This document shows, piece by piece, positions 55,540 through 64,000 of a stretch of 64,000 nt of DNA. Numbering within the stretch: the first letter of the stretch is position 1; each line of letters opens with the position of its first letter. Position numbers and translations under genes: made by a program. The DNA comes from JAKACA01 sp963735115 (GTDB taxonomy: Bacteria > Actinomycetota > Acidimicrobiia > Acidimicrobiales > Bog-793): contig CAVTJR010000001.1 of NCBI GenBank assembly GCA_963735115.1, positions 1,550,001 through 1,614,000 on the forward strand, read 5' to 3'. The notes under the pieces were generated by a model. The model did not search any database and had not been told where the DNA came from. It saw nothing but the letters and a program-made list of their open reading frames with translations.

Positions 55540-56633
55540 GTCGGCTCCGGCGACACCGGCCGTGGTGATCCGACCCCACGGAGGCGACCGTAGAGTCGAC
55601 GCGCCGGCGCCAGGAGGCGGAGCGTCTTCGTGTTCAGGAGTCCCTCCAGTTCTTGCTGCCGCTCGGCGGCTTCACGGCGGGCCTCCTTCAGCATGCCGTC
55701 GCTCTGCTTCAACTCGCGCCGCAGTATTCGCAGCTCCTCCTGGAGCACCTCGCGCTCTTTTTGCAGTCGTTCGTAATCTTCCGTGCGTGTTTCGTGCTCG
55801 CGCATCTCCCGGCGGAGCAGCGCTGTCCTCACGACCTCGTCGTTCGCTCGATCGGCGAGCTCGTTGACGCGATCGGCAAGCGTGGCAAGGGTCCTCGTGC
55901 CGTTGTCCAACACCGCCTTCACCACGAACTGATAGGTCTCCGCCTCTGGGTCTTCGAGGATCTGGCTGATTGTCGCTTGAGGCACACCCTCTCGCGTGAC
56001 CCCGAGCTCGCTTTGAAACAGAGGCATGATCACCCGGCGCGTCTCCACCGGGACAAGACCGGCTTCTCTGATCAGGGTTCTGATCCCGCTCCTGGTGAAG
56101 AAGCGAATATGAGTGCGATCGAGGAGCCCGGTCTCGTGATAGGGGAAATCACCCGCCAGCAGTGCAATCCTGACATCTCCATGAGCGATGTTCGGGACGG
56201 AGATCGCCACGAAGCCCGACGGTTTGAGGGTGCGTGCCGCCGCACGGAGGGTGGCGAGAGGGTCACGCAGGTGCTCCAGCACGTCCCCGAAAGTGACGAC
56301 GTCGAACTGATCACCTCCGAGCTCCCACCACAATGTCCCAGCGTCAAGGTCCCCCACAACAACGCGTTCCGCCCACTTCTCGGCGACACTGGCCGCGTCA
56401 GCGTCAAACTCGATGCCGACGACACGGCAGCCGCGATCGTGCAGCGCCTTCGTGAAGTACCCCGTCGCGCAACCGACTTCGAGCACGCGCTTATTGAACC
56501 CGACCATGTCCAGCGTGTAGGCGTGACTGTTGTTCTCAGCGTTCGGATCGACCGTCGTGTGGTACACAAACGCCAAGTGGAATCTCCCTGCGCTGCCAGA
56601 ACTTCGTTCGTCGGAGTATAGCTGTGGGTCCAA
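55536..56633 (-). CDS. SAM methyltransferase with C-terminal coiled coil
   Basis: A 365-residue protein. Methyltransferase motifs: KRVLEVGCATGYFTKALHDR (about 49-68), VVGIEFDADAASVAEKW, VTFGDVLEHLRDPLATLRAA and FVAISVPNIAHGDVRI. Residues about 265-345 form a long charged coiled coil (LQKEREVLQEELRILRRELK), ending in a basic tail (ARRLYGRLRG). The layout recalls WbdD, which caps O-antigen chains and measures their length with a coiled coil, but no kinase domain is present here. First gene of the minus-strand set ending with the TylF-like gene. Confidence 0.8.
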   Translation of the reverse strand: MDPQLYSDERSSGSAGRFHLAFVYHTTVDPNAENNSHAYTLDMVGFNKRVLEVGCATGYFTKALHDRGCRVVGIEFDADAASVAEKWAERVVVGDLDAGTLWWELGGDQFDVVTFGDVLEHLRDPLATLRAAARTLKPSGFVAISVPNIAHGDVRIALLAGDFPYHETGLLDRTHIRFFTRSGIRTLIREAGLVPVETRRVIMPLFQSELGVTREGVPQATISQILEDPEAETYQFVVKAVLDNGTRTLATLADRVNELADRANDEVVRTALLRREMREHETRTEDYERLQKEREVLQEELRILRRELKQSDGMLKEARREAAERQQELEGLLNTKTLRLLAPARRLYGRLRGVGSPRPVSPEPT

Positions 56634-57102
56634 CGACGACGCTTCTCAACGACCCGGCCTGCACGCTCACATCCCGGCCCGCGGCGTACTGGTCGGAGAC
56701 CGAGGCGGGTCGAGGCTGCGTTCTTGTTCCGGAGACGAGTTGAGCACAGCACATGTGGCGTCGGGTCGGCTCCGCGAAGCCGAGGTGGCGGCTTCTCGAT
56801 CCGGAGGCCTCCTCTTTCGATGCTGCCTGATGCCGAGCTCACAAGCCGCGCTTTTTGGCTAGCCGATCGGCTTTTGGCGCCCAACGGACGCCTTTTGAAC
56901 ACGCGCCGGCGTACCTTCGGTAATGGGTCGCGGCCGGCGTGCTCCCCAGTCCGCAGTCCCGGTCTCCGCGGGCAAGAACCTGTTACCCACCTGCAAACTG
57001 GTCCAGCTCCCAAGTACGCTCGTACCAGAGGGAACACTGTGTTCTGCCGTATGGGACCTCGTAGATGAACAACGGATGTAGCAAAGGCAGGAAGGGGTCC
57101 TC
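56634..57102. other. Intergenic region between divergent genes, no gene seen
   Basis: About 470 bases between a minus-strand methyltransferase and a plus-strand membrane gene. Open frames here are short and lack conserved or hydrophobic sequence. Near 56850-56890 two similar stretches, GCTTTTTGGC and GGCTTTTGGC, flank the palindrome GCCGATCGGC, which may be a regulatory site or an old insertion scar. It should contain promoters in both directions. Confidence 0.5.
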
Positions 57103-59051
57103 TTGCATAGCACGATAATGCTGGTAGAAATCATCCTGCTCTCGGTAGCCGTGGTTGGCCTAACCTCTATCGTGGGGCAGCCCCCGTTGCGCTCTTGGTG
57201 CCGGACCTCGGCGGAACCGAACTCCTGCTCACTCCATTCGTGGGCCTTGCGCTTCTATACTGGGTTTGTCAATGGCTATCTCCGTTTGCCGACAGTTCTT
57301 GGATCGTGTTCGGAACATGCGTAATAAGCGTGCCACTTGCTGGTCTCGTGGTATGGCGCCAACGGGGGAAGTTGAAAACTCGCTTATCGGTCGTGCGAGC
57401 TGATCTTTCTGTCATCCTGATCGGTGGGCTTCTGATTACAATTCTCCTCCAGTTACCTATGATTCATAGGGGAATCTTCACGCTAGCCGATTTCAGCGGT
57501 GACGATGTTTTCACCTGGGCACCTTCCGCATACTATATGGCGCATCACGCGTATGCAGCAGGCCGACCGCTCGCCTACGTCTCGCCCCTTCTTTGGGTTC
57601 TGCCTACGAACATCTATCCCGGAAGCGCCGGCACAGTCGACGGTGGACTCGCCACCCTCCTTCACCTGCAGCCCTATCAATTCGTTGAACCATTTACGGC
57701 CATCTGTCTCGGCTTAGCCGCTGCCGGTGTATACCTGTTGGTTCGGGTCGCCCTGAAGCTTCCCCGATGGACAGCGTTACTCGCAATGACCTTGGCCGCC
57801 ACCAGTCAAAACCGCTTTGTCATCGTGGGCTTCGGCTTTGCGCAATCGTCGCGTGGAGCAGTATTGATGATCGGCTCCCTTGTCCTCTTTGTTATTGCGA
57901 TCCGCGAGGCAAGCGTCCGTGCGGCTGTGTTGTCTGGGGCGATAGCTGCCGTGCTAACCGCCGTTTACATGCCGTTGTTTCTTGTGCTGGCCGCTTCGAT
58001 GATCGGAGGTGGTGGCGCGGTGCTGATCAGTAAGCCGGAGGGAGTCACAGAGGCCGTGGAAGGCCTTGGTGGCCTCATAGTCGGCGGCCTCGTTATCGGC
58101 GCTTCCAATGTTAGGTGGTTATTGTTCGACGGGGGACTACACGCCTGGTCACTCCAGAGGAGTTATGGCACGGCGGTGTTCTTCGTGCACTACCCCTTCA
58201 AATACTTGGTCGGCTCCGCACCCTTTGAGACTTTGTATCGCGCTGCAGGCGACCTCCCTCTCTCTCTATACAAACCTCTCTTTTGGAATTCCATATGGTC
58301 AGCGGTTTCGGAGTGGGTCGCGGTACTCGCGCTCGGATTGGTATGCGTCGGAGTTGTAGGCATGGCGTGGCTGAAACGCGGCTTCGAGTTGGCCAGCCTG
58401 GTAACGCCGATACTGTACGGATTGGGTGTATTCGTCGTAAATCATGGCGGGTTCGGTGGGTTCCAGAGCGTGTTGTATGTGACACCGATAGGGTGTGTGC
58501 TGGCCGCCTATGGTGTTTACAGCCTGACAATGTGGCGTCATCGGGACTCTCCGGCTCACGCAAGCTCGGCGCGGAGGCGTGGCCGACTCCGCTCGCTGCG
58601 TGTCTTCGCTCTCCGTGGTCTAGTGTTGGCTGTATTGTCATTTCAGGTGGCGGCGACGGTGGAGATGGAGTCTTTCTTTGTCGAACAGCCCGGGATGATG
58701 CCGGCGATGAGTCTGAAGCTGAGTGCGCTCGCCGCGATTGTCCCGACGGGCGCATCGGTCTTGATGTACTCCGCTAACGGCGTCAATGGTGCGGTGACCG
58801 TGAGGAAATCCGCTGAGCTTTCAGCGGCGACGTATTTCTTGCCGGGTCGCGACGTGACGATCGAAGGCTTCTATTTCGGGGGACCATACGTGGCTAGTGA
58901 GGGGACGGCAATCGAGGCGCTGATACGACTTAAGTATGCATATATTCTTCATATCGGTGACCCGCAGATCGCGGACCCGGTCGTGCCTTCCAGTTATCGC
59001 GTCGTGTGGCGATTCCAGCCAGACGGTCTTGTGCTGTACCGGCGTCGTTGA
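57103..59051 (+). CDS. Polytopic GT-C-like membrane protein, one frame change
   Basis: About 649 residues with roughly 12-13 hydrophobic helices (MLVEIILLSVAVVGLTSIVG at the start, VILIGGLLITILLQLPMI). FTLADFSGDDVFTWAPSAYY is an acidic first loop like those of GT-C enzymes. The C-terminal about 130 residues are soluble. A run of five Cs (57181-57185) interrupts the frame (SIVGQ then ALLVPDLGGTELLL). TTG 57103 is chosen because AGGAAGGGG lies five bases upstream; ATG 57118 is the alternative. The gene is AT-richer than its neighbours. Family not recognised with certainty. Confidence 0.68.
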
Positions 59052-59167
59052 TAAGGCGAGTCTTACCTCGGGCTTCGGTGCTGGGACTGAGGGAAAGCAC
59101 CGCGCCAGCCGAGGTAACGACGCGGTGGCGGGTCGGTCGATCCCGTTCGGATCGGAGGCGACCGTCG

Positions 59168-59996
59168 TCAGGGCAGCTTGATGGTCGCTGCGGAGCCGCG
59201 GAACGGGGCGCCGAAACCGAAGACGCTGCCGTCGGAGGTCACGAGCCAGTAGCCAGCTCTGGCCATGTCCGCCACGATGCCGACGACCGGGTGCTGGACC
59301 TCCCAGGAGCTCATGGACCCGTGGTATTGCGCATCGCCGAAGGAGCGGATCGTGCCGTCGGAGGTGACGAGCCAGTAGCCCTTCCCCTCGGGAGTCGCCG
59401 CCATCCCGACGATGGGGCTGTTCAGGGGATCGGCGGCCAGGCAGCCGTGAAAGCCGAGGTCACCGAAGGTGAAGACCCCCCCGTCGGAGGCGACGAGCCA
59501 GTACCCTCTGCCGTCGGCCGTCGCCGCCATCCCGACGATGGGGTTGTTCAGGGGATCGGCGGCCAGGCAGCCGTGAAAGCCGAGCGTCACCGAAGGTGAA
59601 GACCCCCCCGTCGGAGGCGACGAGCCAGTAGCCCTCTGCCGTCGGCCGTCGCCGCCATCCCGACGATGGGGTTGTTCAGGGGATCGGCGGCCAGGCAGCC
59701 GTGAAAGCCGAGCGTCACCGAAGGTGAAGACCCCCCCGTCGGAGGCGACGAGCCAGTACCCTCTGCCGTCGGCCGTGGCCGCCATCCCGACGATGGGGTT
59801 GTTCAGGGGATCGGCGGCCAGGCAGCCGTGAAAGCCGAGCGTCACCGAAGGTGAAGACCCCCCCGTCGGAGGCGACGAGCCAGTACCCTCTGCCGTCGGC
59901 CGTGGCCGCCATCCCGACGATGGGGCTGTTCAGGACGACCCCAGACGGATTCAGTGCCTGTGGCGAGCTCGATCGGGTGTCGCTCTGCACCCCCAT
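59168..59996 (-). pseudogene. Tandem-repeat protein (GYWLVASDGG type), frame-shifted
   Basis: Four to five copies of a 42-residue unit containing IVGMAATADGRGYWLVASDG and GVFTFGD, then two diverged copies at the C-terminus. Unit starts (plus strand GACGATGGGG) are at 59408, 59534, 59662, 59789 and 59916, giving lengths of 126, 128, 127 and 127 bases; only the first keeps frame. Such repeats form beta-propeller-like or surface structures, common in Acidimicrobiia. ATG 59996 has AAAAGGAG five bases upstream, yet no signal peptide follows. It may be a remnant of a larger gene. Confidence 0.7.
59408..59925. repeat. Near-identical tandem repeat, about 127-bp unit
   Basis: Five unit starts at 59408, 59534, 59662, 59789 and 59916. 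The three later units share one extra base relative to the first (GAGCGTCACC against GAGGTCACC); the 59534-59662 unit also has an extra G in CAGTAGCCC. Otherwise the units are almost identical, implying recent duplication. Confidence 0.9.
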
Positions 59997-60289
59997 TGCA
60001 TCTCCTTTTGCCTCCGGTCTCCGACCAGTGTGCCTCTGAATCTTGGATCGACGCACGGGGGCGGCGTGATTCACCTGACGAACCTTGCCCCGCCGCGGTG
60101 CGTGCCTATCGGCCGCATCACTGGTTGATCAGTGGCCGCTTGACGGGCGGTCGTTGATCCGTGCGTCTCGCGCTGCGACGCCGGGCAAGAACACGAGACC
60201 TGCCCGGCTGCCGTGCGGTTTCCTTGAAGCCAGGTCACCAAGACTTCTTCTGGAATTTGACGAATTGGAAGATGAATAGGGCCACCACT

Positions 60290-61560
60290 ATGATGCGCGG
60301 CAACGTGGCAACGACGACAACACCGCCGACGGGACCGCGCCCGCCTGCCTCGGCACCGGCATTAGAGGCATCTCGTGCGAGCGATACGCAGCCAACACTC
60401 CTTCGTCGCTCTCAGGCCCGCAGGCTCCCCCTCGCTGCTGCTTCGCTGAGCCTCATTACGAGCGTCATCCTCCTCGTCATCGTACGGACGCTTCTGTCTC
60501 CGAGCGAGAGCCTCTGGGGTGTCCTCATGGGTTGGGACGCTTCGTGGTACCGAGACATCGCTCTCCACGGCTACTCGTGGAACCCGCACAGCGCTGCCGC
60601 ACAAAACCCGGCGTTCTTCCCGCTGCCCCTGCTCTTCGAGCGTGCCGGACACGCCCTCACCGGCCTGTCAATCGACAGCATCGCGTACCGGCTCGAGCGT
60701 ACTGTTCCAGGCGGGTGCGGCCGCCGTCCTCGTGTTGATCGCCCGAGGGCAGGGGGCAACGGAGCGACAGGCATTGCTGTGGGTGACGCTGTACCTCGTG
60801 AGCCCACCGGCCGTCTTCGACATCATGGGGGACGACAGCGTTGTTCTATGCACTGTGCTTCCTTGCCCTACTGTTTGCGCAGCGCGGCAGACCATGGATC
60901 GCGGCGCTCGCCCTCGGGCTGGCCAGCGGGATGAATGCGCTAGGTGCTGCGTTTGCCGGCGGCTTCGTGGTGCGGTCGCTGATCGAGCTCCTGTCGACGA
61001 GGTCAGTGAACTGGCGCTCTACTGTGACGCTGGGCGGACGGGTGATTGTCAGCCTCTCGGGTTCTCGGGTACGCGCTCGATCTCCTCTTGCGGTTTGGCA
61101 ACCCGTTGATCTTCTACCAGGCGCTCAAAGCGTGGACACTGCCTCGCCCTGCCTCCACGGTGGTTCTGCGTATTGTCACACTCGAGCCCGTGCGGTCGTC
61201 CTTCACGCAGTGGGCGGCCGTGCCGTATGGCAGGAATACGAGCTTCCTGATCGATGCCGTAGCCGCCCTCGCCGTCGTCGCTCTCATTGTCGCCGTTGCC
61301 GTCACCGGTGGCGGTGTCCGAACCTTCGGCTTTTGGATCGTCGTCTTCGCCTTCTTGGTCGTGCAGGTGCAGTCGGCTCGATGGGGGAGCGAGAAAGCAC
61401 GACCCGCTTTCTCCTCCCGATCGGGTTCGGCGTCGGCGCGATCGCCCCCGTGTGTCGCACACTGACGCAACCGAGCGTCTATGCCGTCACCGTCCTTGTC
61501 CTGCTGGCTGGCACGGCCCTCTTCCTGCAGCACCTCGCGTCCGGGCAATGGATCGATTGA
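60290..61560 (+). CDS. PIG-V-like/GT-C mannosyltransferase-type membrane protein, several frame changes
   Basis: About 420 residues in total. The first frame has a TM helix (LPLAAASLSLITSVILLVIV) and the loop GWDASWYRDIALHGYS then NPAFFPLPLLFERAGHALTG, matching PIG-V/GT76-like proteins. Further hydrophobic segments lie in other frames: LFQAGAAAVLVLIARGQGAT, LCFLALLFAQRGRPWIAALA, LIFYQALKAWTLPRP, VAALAVVALIVAVAVTGGGV, VTVLVLLAGTALFLQHLA. At least four frame changes between 60690 and 61440. Likely a lipid-linked mannosyltransferase gene or a decayed copy. ATG 60290 has AGGG about nine bases upstream. Confidence 0.6.
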
Positions 61561-61589
61561 GCCGGGCTCGGATCGCGAGCGAGGGTGTC

Positions 61590-61977
61590 GTGGCACGGAG
61601 GGGGTTTCGTTCTCGCTACCGAGTCGCCGCCGGACTCGGAGTGTGGGTCGTTGCCAGCCTGGTCGCTGGCTTGGGCCCTTCCGCCGGCCCTCAGGGCCGG
61701 AAGTGACGTCCGGCGTTTACACAGTCAGATCGGTGCGCTCGGATCGGGATGGTTTGGCGCGATTAATACCTCCGAAGGCACGACGAGAACGGTCCTGCGG
61801 CCTGGGAGTGGTCATACGGTCCGACCTCCACCATCACGATCAGCCGAGTGGAGCGCAATCTCGCTCGAGCTGAAGCCGATCGCCTGTGCGGATCGCAAGC
61901 GGCAACGTATCGTCGTCTCGAGCCCCGGCGCTACAGCGGTCCAGATCCTCGTCCTCGAGAGAGGATTCCACTGGTAG
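61590..61977 (+). pseudogene. Possible small exported protein, broken; rest of the 0.66-kb gap empty
   Basis: Pieces of a plausible protein appear in different frames: a hydrophobic lead RYRVAAGLGVWVVASLVAGL (61620s), then IGALGSGWFGAINTSEG and SPGATAVQILVLERGFHW ending at 61977. They suggest one short exported or membrane-anchored protein interrupted by one or two frame changes. I do not recognise it. From 61978 to 62221 I see no gene. Confidence 0.35.
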
Positions 61978-62221
61978 AGGATTCGCCTCGGGTGGGTCCA
62001 CGGCGGCGATGAACTCACGTTCTTGTACCGGTGCGTGCAGGCGCCAGTGGCTATAGACGGTGGCCTCCGGAATCGACAACCTGTCGCTGTGGGAATCGTG
62101 GGCTTTGTCATTCAGCGTCGCGGCTGAGTCGCCACTGGTTTGCCTTGAGTTGGGCTAGCTCGCGCCGCCGCCTCGACCTAGGCAGTCTGTTACACGTTGG
62201 AAAACAATGCAGTGTCTCGCC

Positions 62222-64000
62222 TTAGGATCGCGATATCCGCTGAGTTGTCACGCGGTAGGCGTTCGAGATGGCTTGGGCAGCACGGAAGGATCTTGACAAT
62301 TGGAGCTGTTCGTACTGTTCTCTCAGCGCCTCCATTTCAAGTCTGAGTCGTCCGACATCGTCGATCTGACGAGGTGGGCTTGCGAGGAGTCCTCGGTATG
62401 CCGTGACTAGCTGCTCGGCAGTTAAGTCCCAGGTGTACGCAGAACCGGCACGAAGACGCTCGCTCGTCTGTCGCATGGCGAGCTTGTTGTCAGTCAAGAG
62501 CTCCTCCGCTGCGGTCGCAAGTGATTGCGCGGTCCAGTCGGCCGAAGAAACGGGAACCTCGCCTGATAGCTCCCGGAAGGGCCCGTAGTTCACGGTCAAT
62601 GTCGGCGTACCAAATCGTGCAGCCTCAAAGGGAACAAAACCAAATCCTTCGGCAGAGCTCGGGCACAACACTAGGGCCGAATGGCGGAGTAGCCAGTTTC
62701 TCTCGGGCGAAGTGACGTCGGGCAATGTGAAGAGTCCCTCAGCCCGCATCCAGTCGGCCTCGCGTGCCCGTGAGGAACCAAATGGAACAGCTCCTCCGAC
62801 CATTACGAGTGCGTGCGTCAATCCGCGTCTCGTAGTTCCTGCCACGTTGCCAACGCAACGTCACGGTTCCGGCAGGCGTAGTTGGTCCCGATGCACAGCA
62901 GGAAGTCCGATGAGTCCAGTCCTCGTTGAACTAGTTCGCTTGGCAGAACCTCATCTTCGGCACCTGTAAGGTGATCGGTACCCAACGGAACCGCGAAAAG
63001 TCGCGACGGCTCGATCGGCAGCTGTTCTCGGGCCACCATTTGGGCGACATCTTTCGAGATGACAACGATTCCATCCACCATTCGTGCTGACCTACGTATA
63101 GACTCCCGGTATGCGAGCCACCCCTCTGATGTGCGGAAATAGTCTCCGACTTCATAGGCAATGAGATCTTGGATTGTGAGGACGACGCGATCAGCGACAG
63201 TTCGCCATTGATCGACCGAGTAGTCAGCGTTAGGGAGAACAGGCGTATGGCCAATGTCAACCCTCCCGAAGACAGACCAGTCACCAGGCGCCACAATCTC
63301 TGCTCGTATTTTTGGTCCCGAGAGGGGAGGTCGCGCGTATAGGGCGATTTCTCCTTGTAGCGCAACGCAGACTTCTCTGACAGCGTCATGTCTGGCGAGC
63401 GACTCGATCATAGAAAGAGCGGCCACTTGGCTGCCTTGCTCACTTGAGCTCAGGCAACTACCGTCGATCAGAATGCGAAGCCCTTGGATCTTCACTCGAG
63501 CGGTATTGTGTCCGAGGGCGAAGCTCGAGTCGGTAGCGGTACTTTCAAGTGCCAAGAATGGCCTGGCGAGCGGGTGGCGGTGATAGAGCCAGTGCTCATC
63601 ATTCTGACTGAGGTCTGAAAGAGGTCGCTCAACCCAAGGCTCGATATCCCACCTGCGGGTGTTGAGATCGGAAGGCCGAAGCATGTAGGTTCCGCAATCG
63701 ACGAGAGCTGAGAACCCCTTAAGTCGCGCCTTCAGGGATAGATCGGCAATCGCGGGGGAAAGGTCTCTGGATGGAGCGTCCTCCAAAGCACCTACCGTGC
63801 CGAGTGCTGTCCGCGACACCAGCACCATGGCACCTACCGCAAATGGTACGTTGGCAAGGGCGGGTGGAGGAGCGAGCGACCGTAGCCGCCTCGTGAGTGA
63901 GGTTTCGTCGTAGCCCTCCATCGTCGCCAGCTGGCTGCGATTACGATGCGGGAAGCTCAAGAAGCCGGCGTCATTGCTCAGAAAAGACACAGTCCCGATG
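62222..64000 (-). CDS. GT2-GT4 multi-domain glycosyltransferase, N-terminus outside the window (one frame change)
   Basis: The frame is open to the window edge, so the N-terminus is missing. The first part is the C-terminal half of a GT2 domain (IGTVSFLSNDAGFLSFP, VGAMVLVSRTALGTVGALED). A GT4-type domain follows (LRILIDGSCLSSSEQGSQVA, LLCIGTNYACRNRDVALATW, SSAEGFGFVPFEAARFGTPT). The frame changes near 62830 (TWQELRDAD then RGLTHALVMVGG). The C-terminus is a helical tail (LRLEMEALREQYEQLQLSRS). It probably elongates the same surface glycan as the other multi-domain enzymes here. Confidence 0.78.

Noticed and set aside
56634..57102. Small genes in the divergent intergenic region
   Set aside because: Short open frames on both strands have no ribosome-binding site, no conserved sequence and no hydrophobic pattern.
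59408..59925. CRISPR-like array
   Set aside because: Units are about 127 bp, adjoining, without unique spacers, and encode a protein repeat.

Overview
This is a high-GC bacterial chromosome segment with dense, often overlapping genes and frequent GTG/TTG starts. Actinobacterial traits include a homologue of the mycothiol-dependent Rv2466c reductase, the mfd / parvulin lipoprotein / mazG / enolase / ftsB gene order, and a DUF501-ppx pair. The GYWLVASDGGVFTFGDA-type tandem repeat near 59.2-60.0 kb is common in Acidimicrobiia, so an acidimicrobial actinobacterium is my best guess (inference, not proven).

Layout. 0-3.3 kb: aerobic phenylacetyl-CoA epoxidase genes paaA (3' end only), paaB, paaC, paaD, paaE, with two 44-nt palindromic repeats between paaC and paaD. 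3.35-8.1 kb: an Lrp/AsnC regulator and an HD-domain protein, divergent from a three-gene branched-chain 2-oxoacid dehydrogenase operon (E1 alpha, E1 beta, E2). 8.2-12.2 kb: a DsbA-like reductase, then a minus-strand set of M20 peptidase, methyltransferase and acyl-CoA dehydrogenase. 12.3-25 kb: a housekeeping block of glmU (short), prs, a foreign-looking methyltransferase, rplY, pth, mfd, a parvulin-type lipoprotein, a tetrapyrrole methylase-MazG fusion, eno and ftsB/divIC. 25-29.9 kb: a form II CO-dehydrogenase-like molybdenum hydroxylase (L, S, M subunits) with two XdhC/CoxI-type maturation genes. 29.9-36.4 kb: polytopic membrane genes and a very large methyltransferase-GT2-GT4 protein. 36.5-37.9 kb: mocA-like and coxG-like genes, which belong functionally with the hydroxylase. 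37.9-39.4 kb: DUF501 and ppx, which in actinobacteria normally follow ftsB. 39.4-45.4 kb: more glycan genes (2OG-Fe oxygenase, GT4, sulfotransferase-GT2-GT2). 45.5-51.2 kb: GNAT acetyltransferase, NlpC/P60 hydrolase, lysophospholipid acyltransferase, epimerase, carboxylesterase and a tRNA with a UAA anticodon. 51.3-64 kb: a visibly more AT-rich glycan island (DUF2142 protein, TylF-like methyltransferase, WbsX/GH99-like protein, coiled-coil methyltransferase, polytopic GT-C-like proteins, a broken repeat protein, and a GT2-GT4 protein cut by the window end).

How it works together. The left half is catabolic and core: phenylacetate and branched-chain acid breakdown feeding acyl-CoAs, next to nucleotide, cell-wall precursor and translation genes. 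The right half is surface-polysaccharide synthesis, with several multi-domain enzymes carrying coiled-coil spacers. The glycan genes appear to have been inserted into the hydroxylase cluster, which itself sits between ftsB and DUF501-ppx: a nested arrangement.

Caution. At least ten genes, including the normally conserved rplY and mfd, are split by single-base frame changes, several at G or C runs. Much of this is probably consensus error in the sequence. One case, the same indel repeated in three tandem repeat units, is harder to explain that way.
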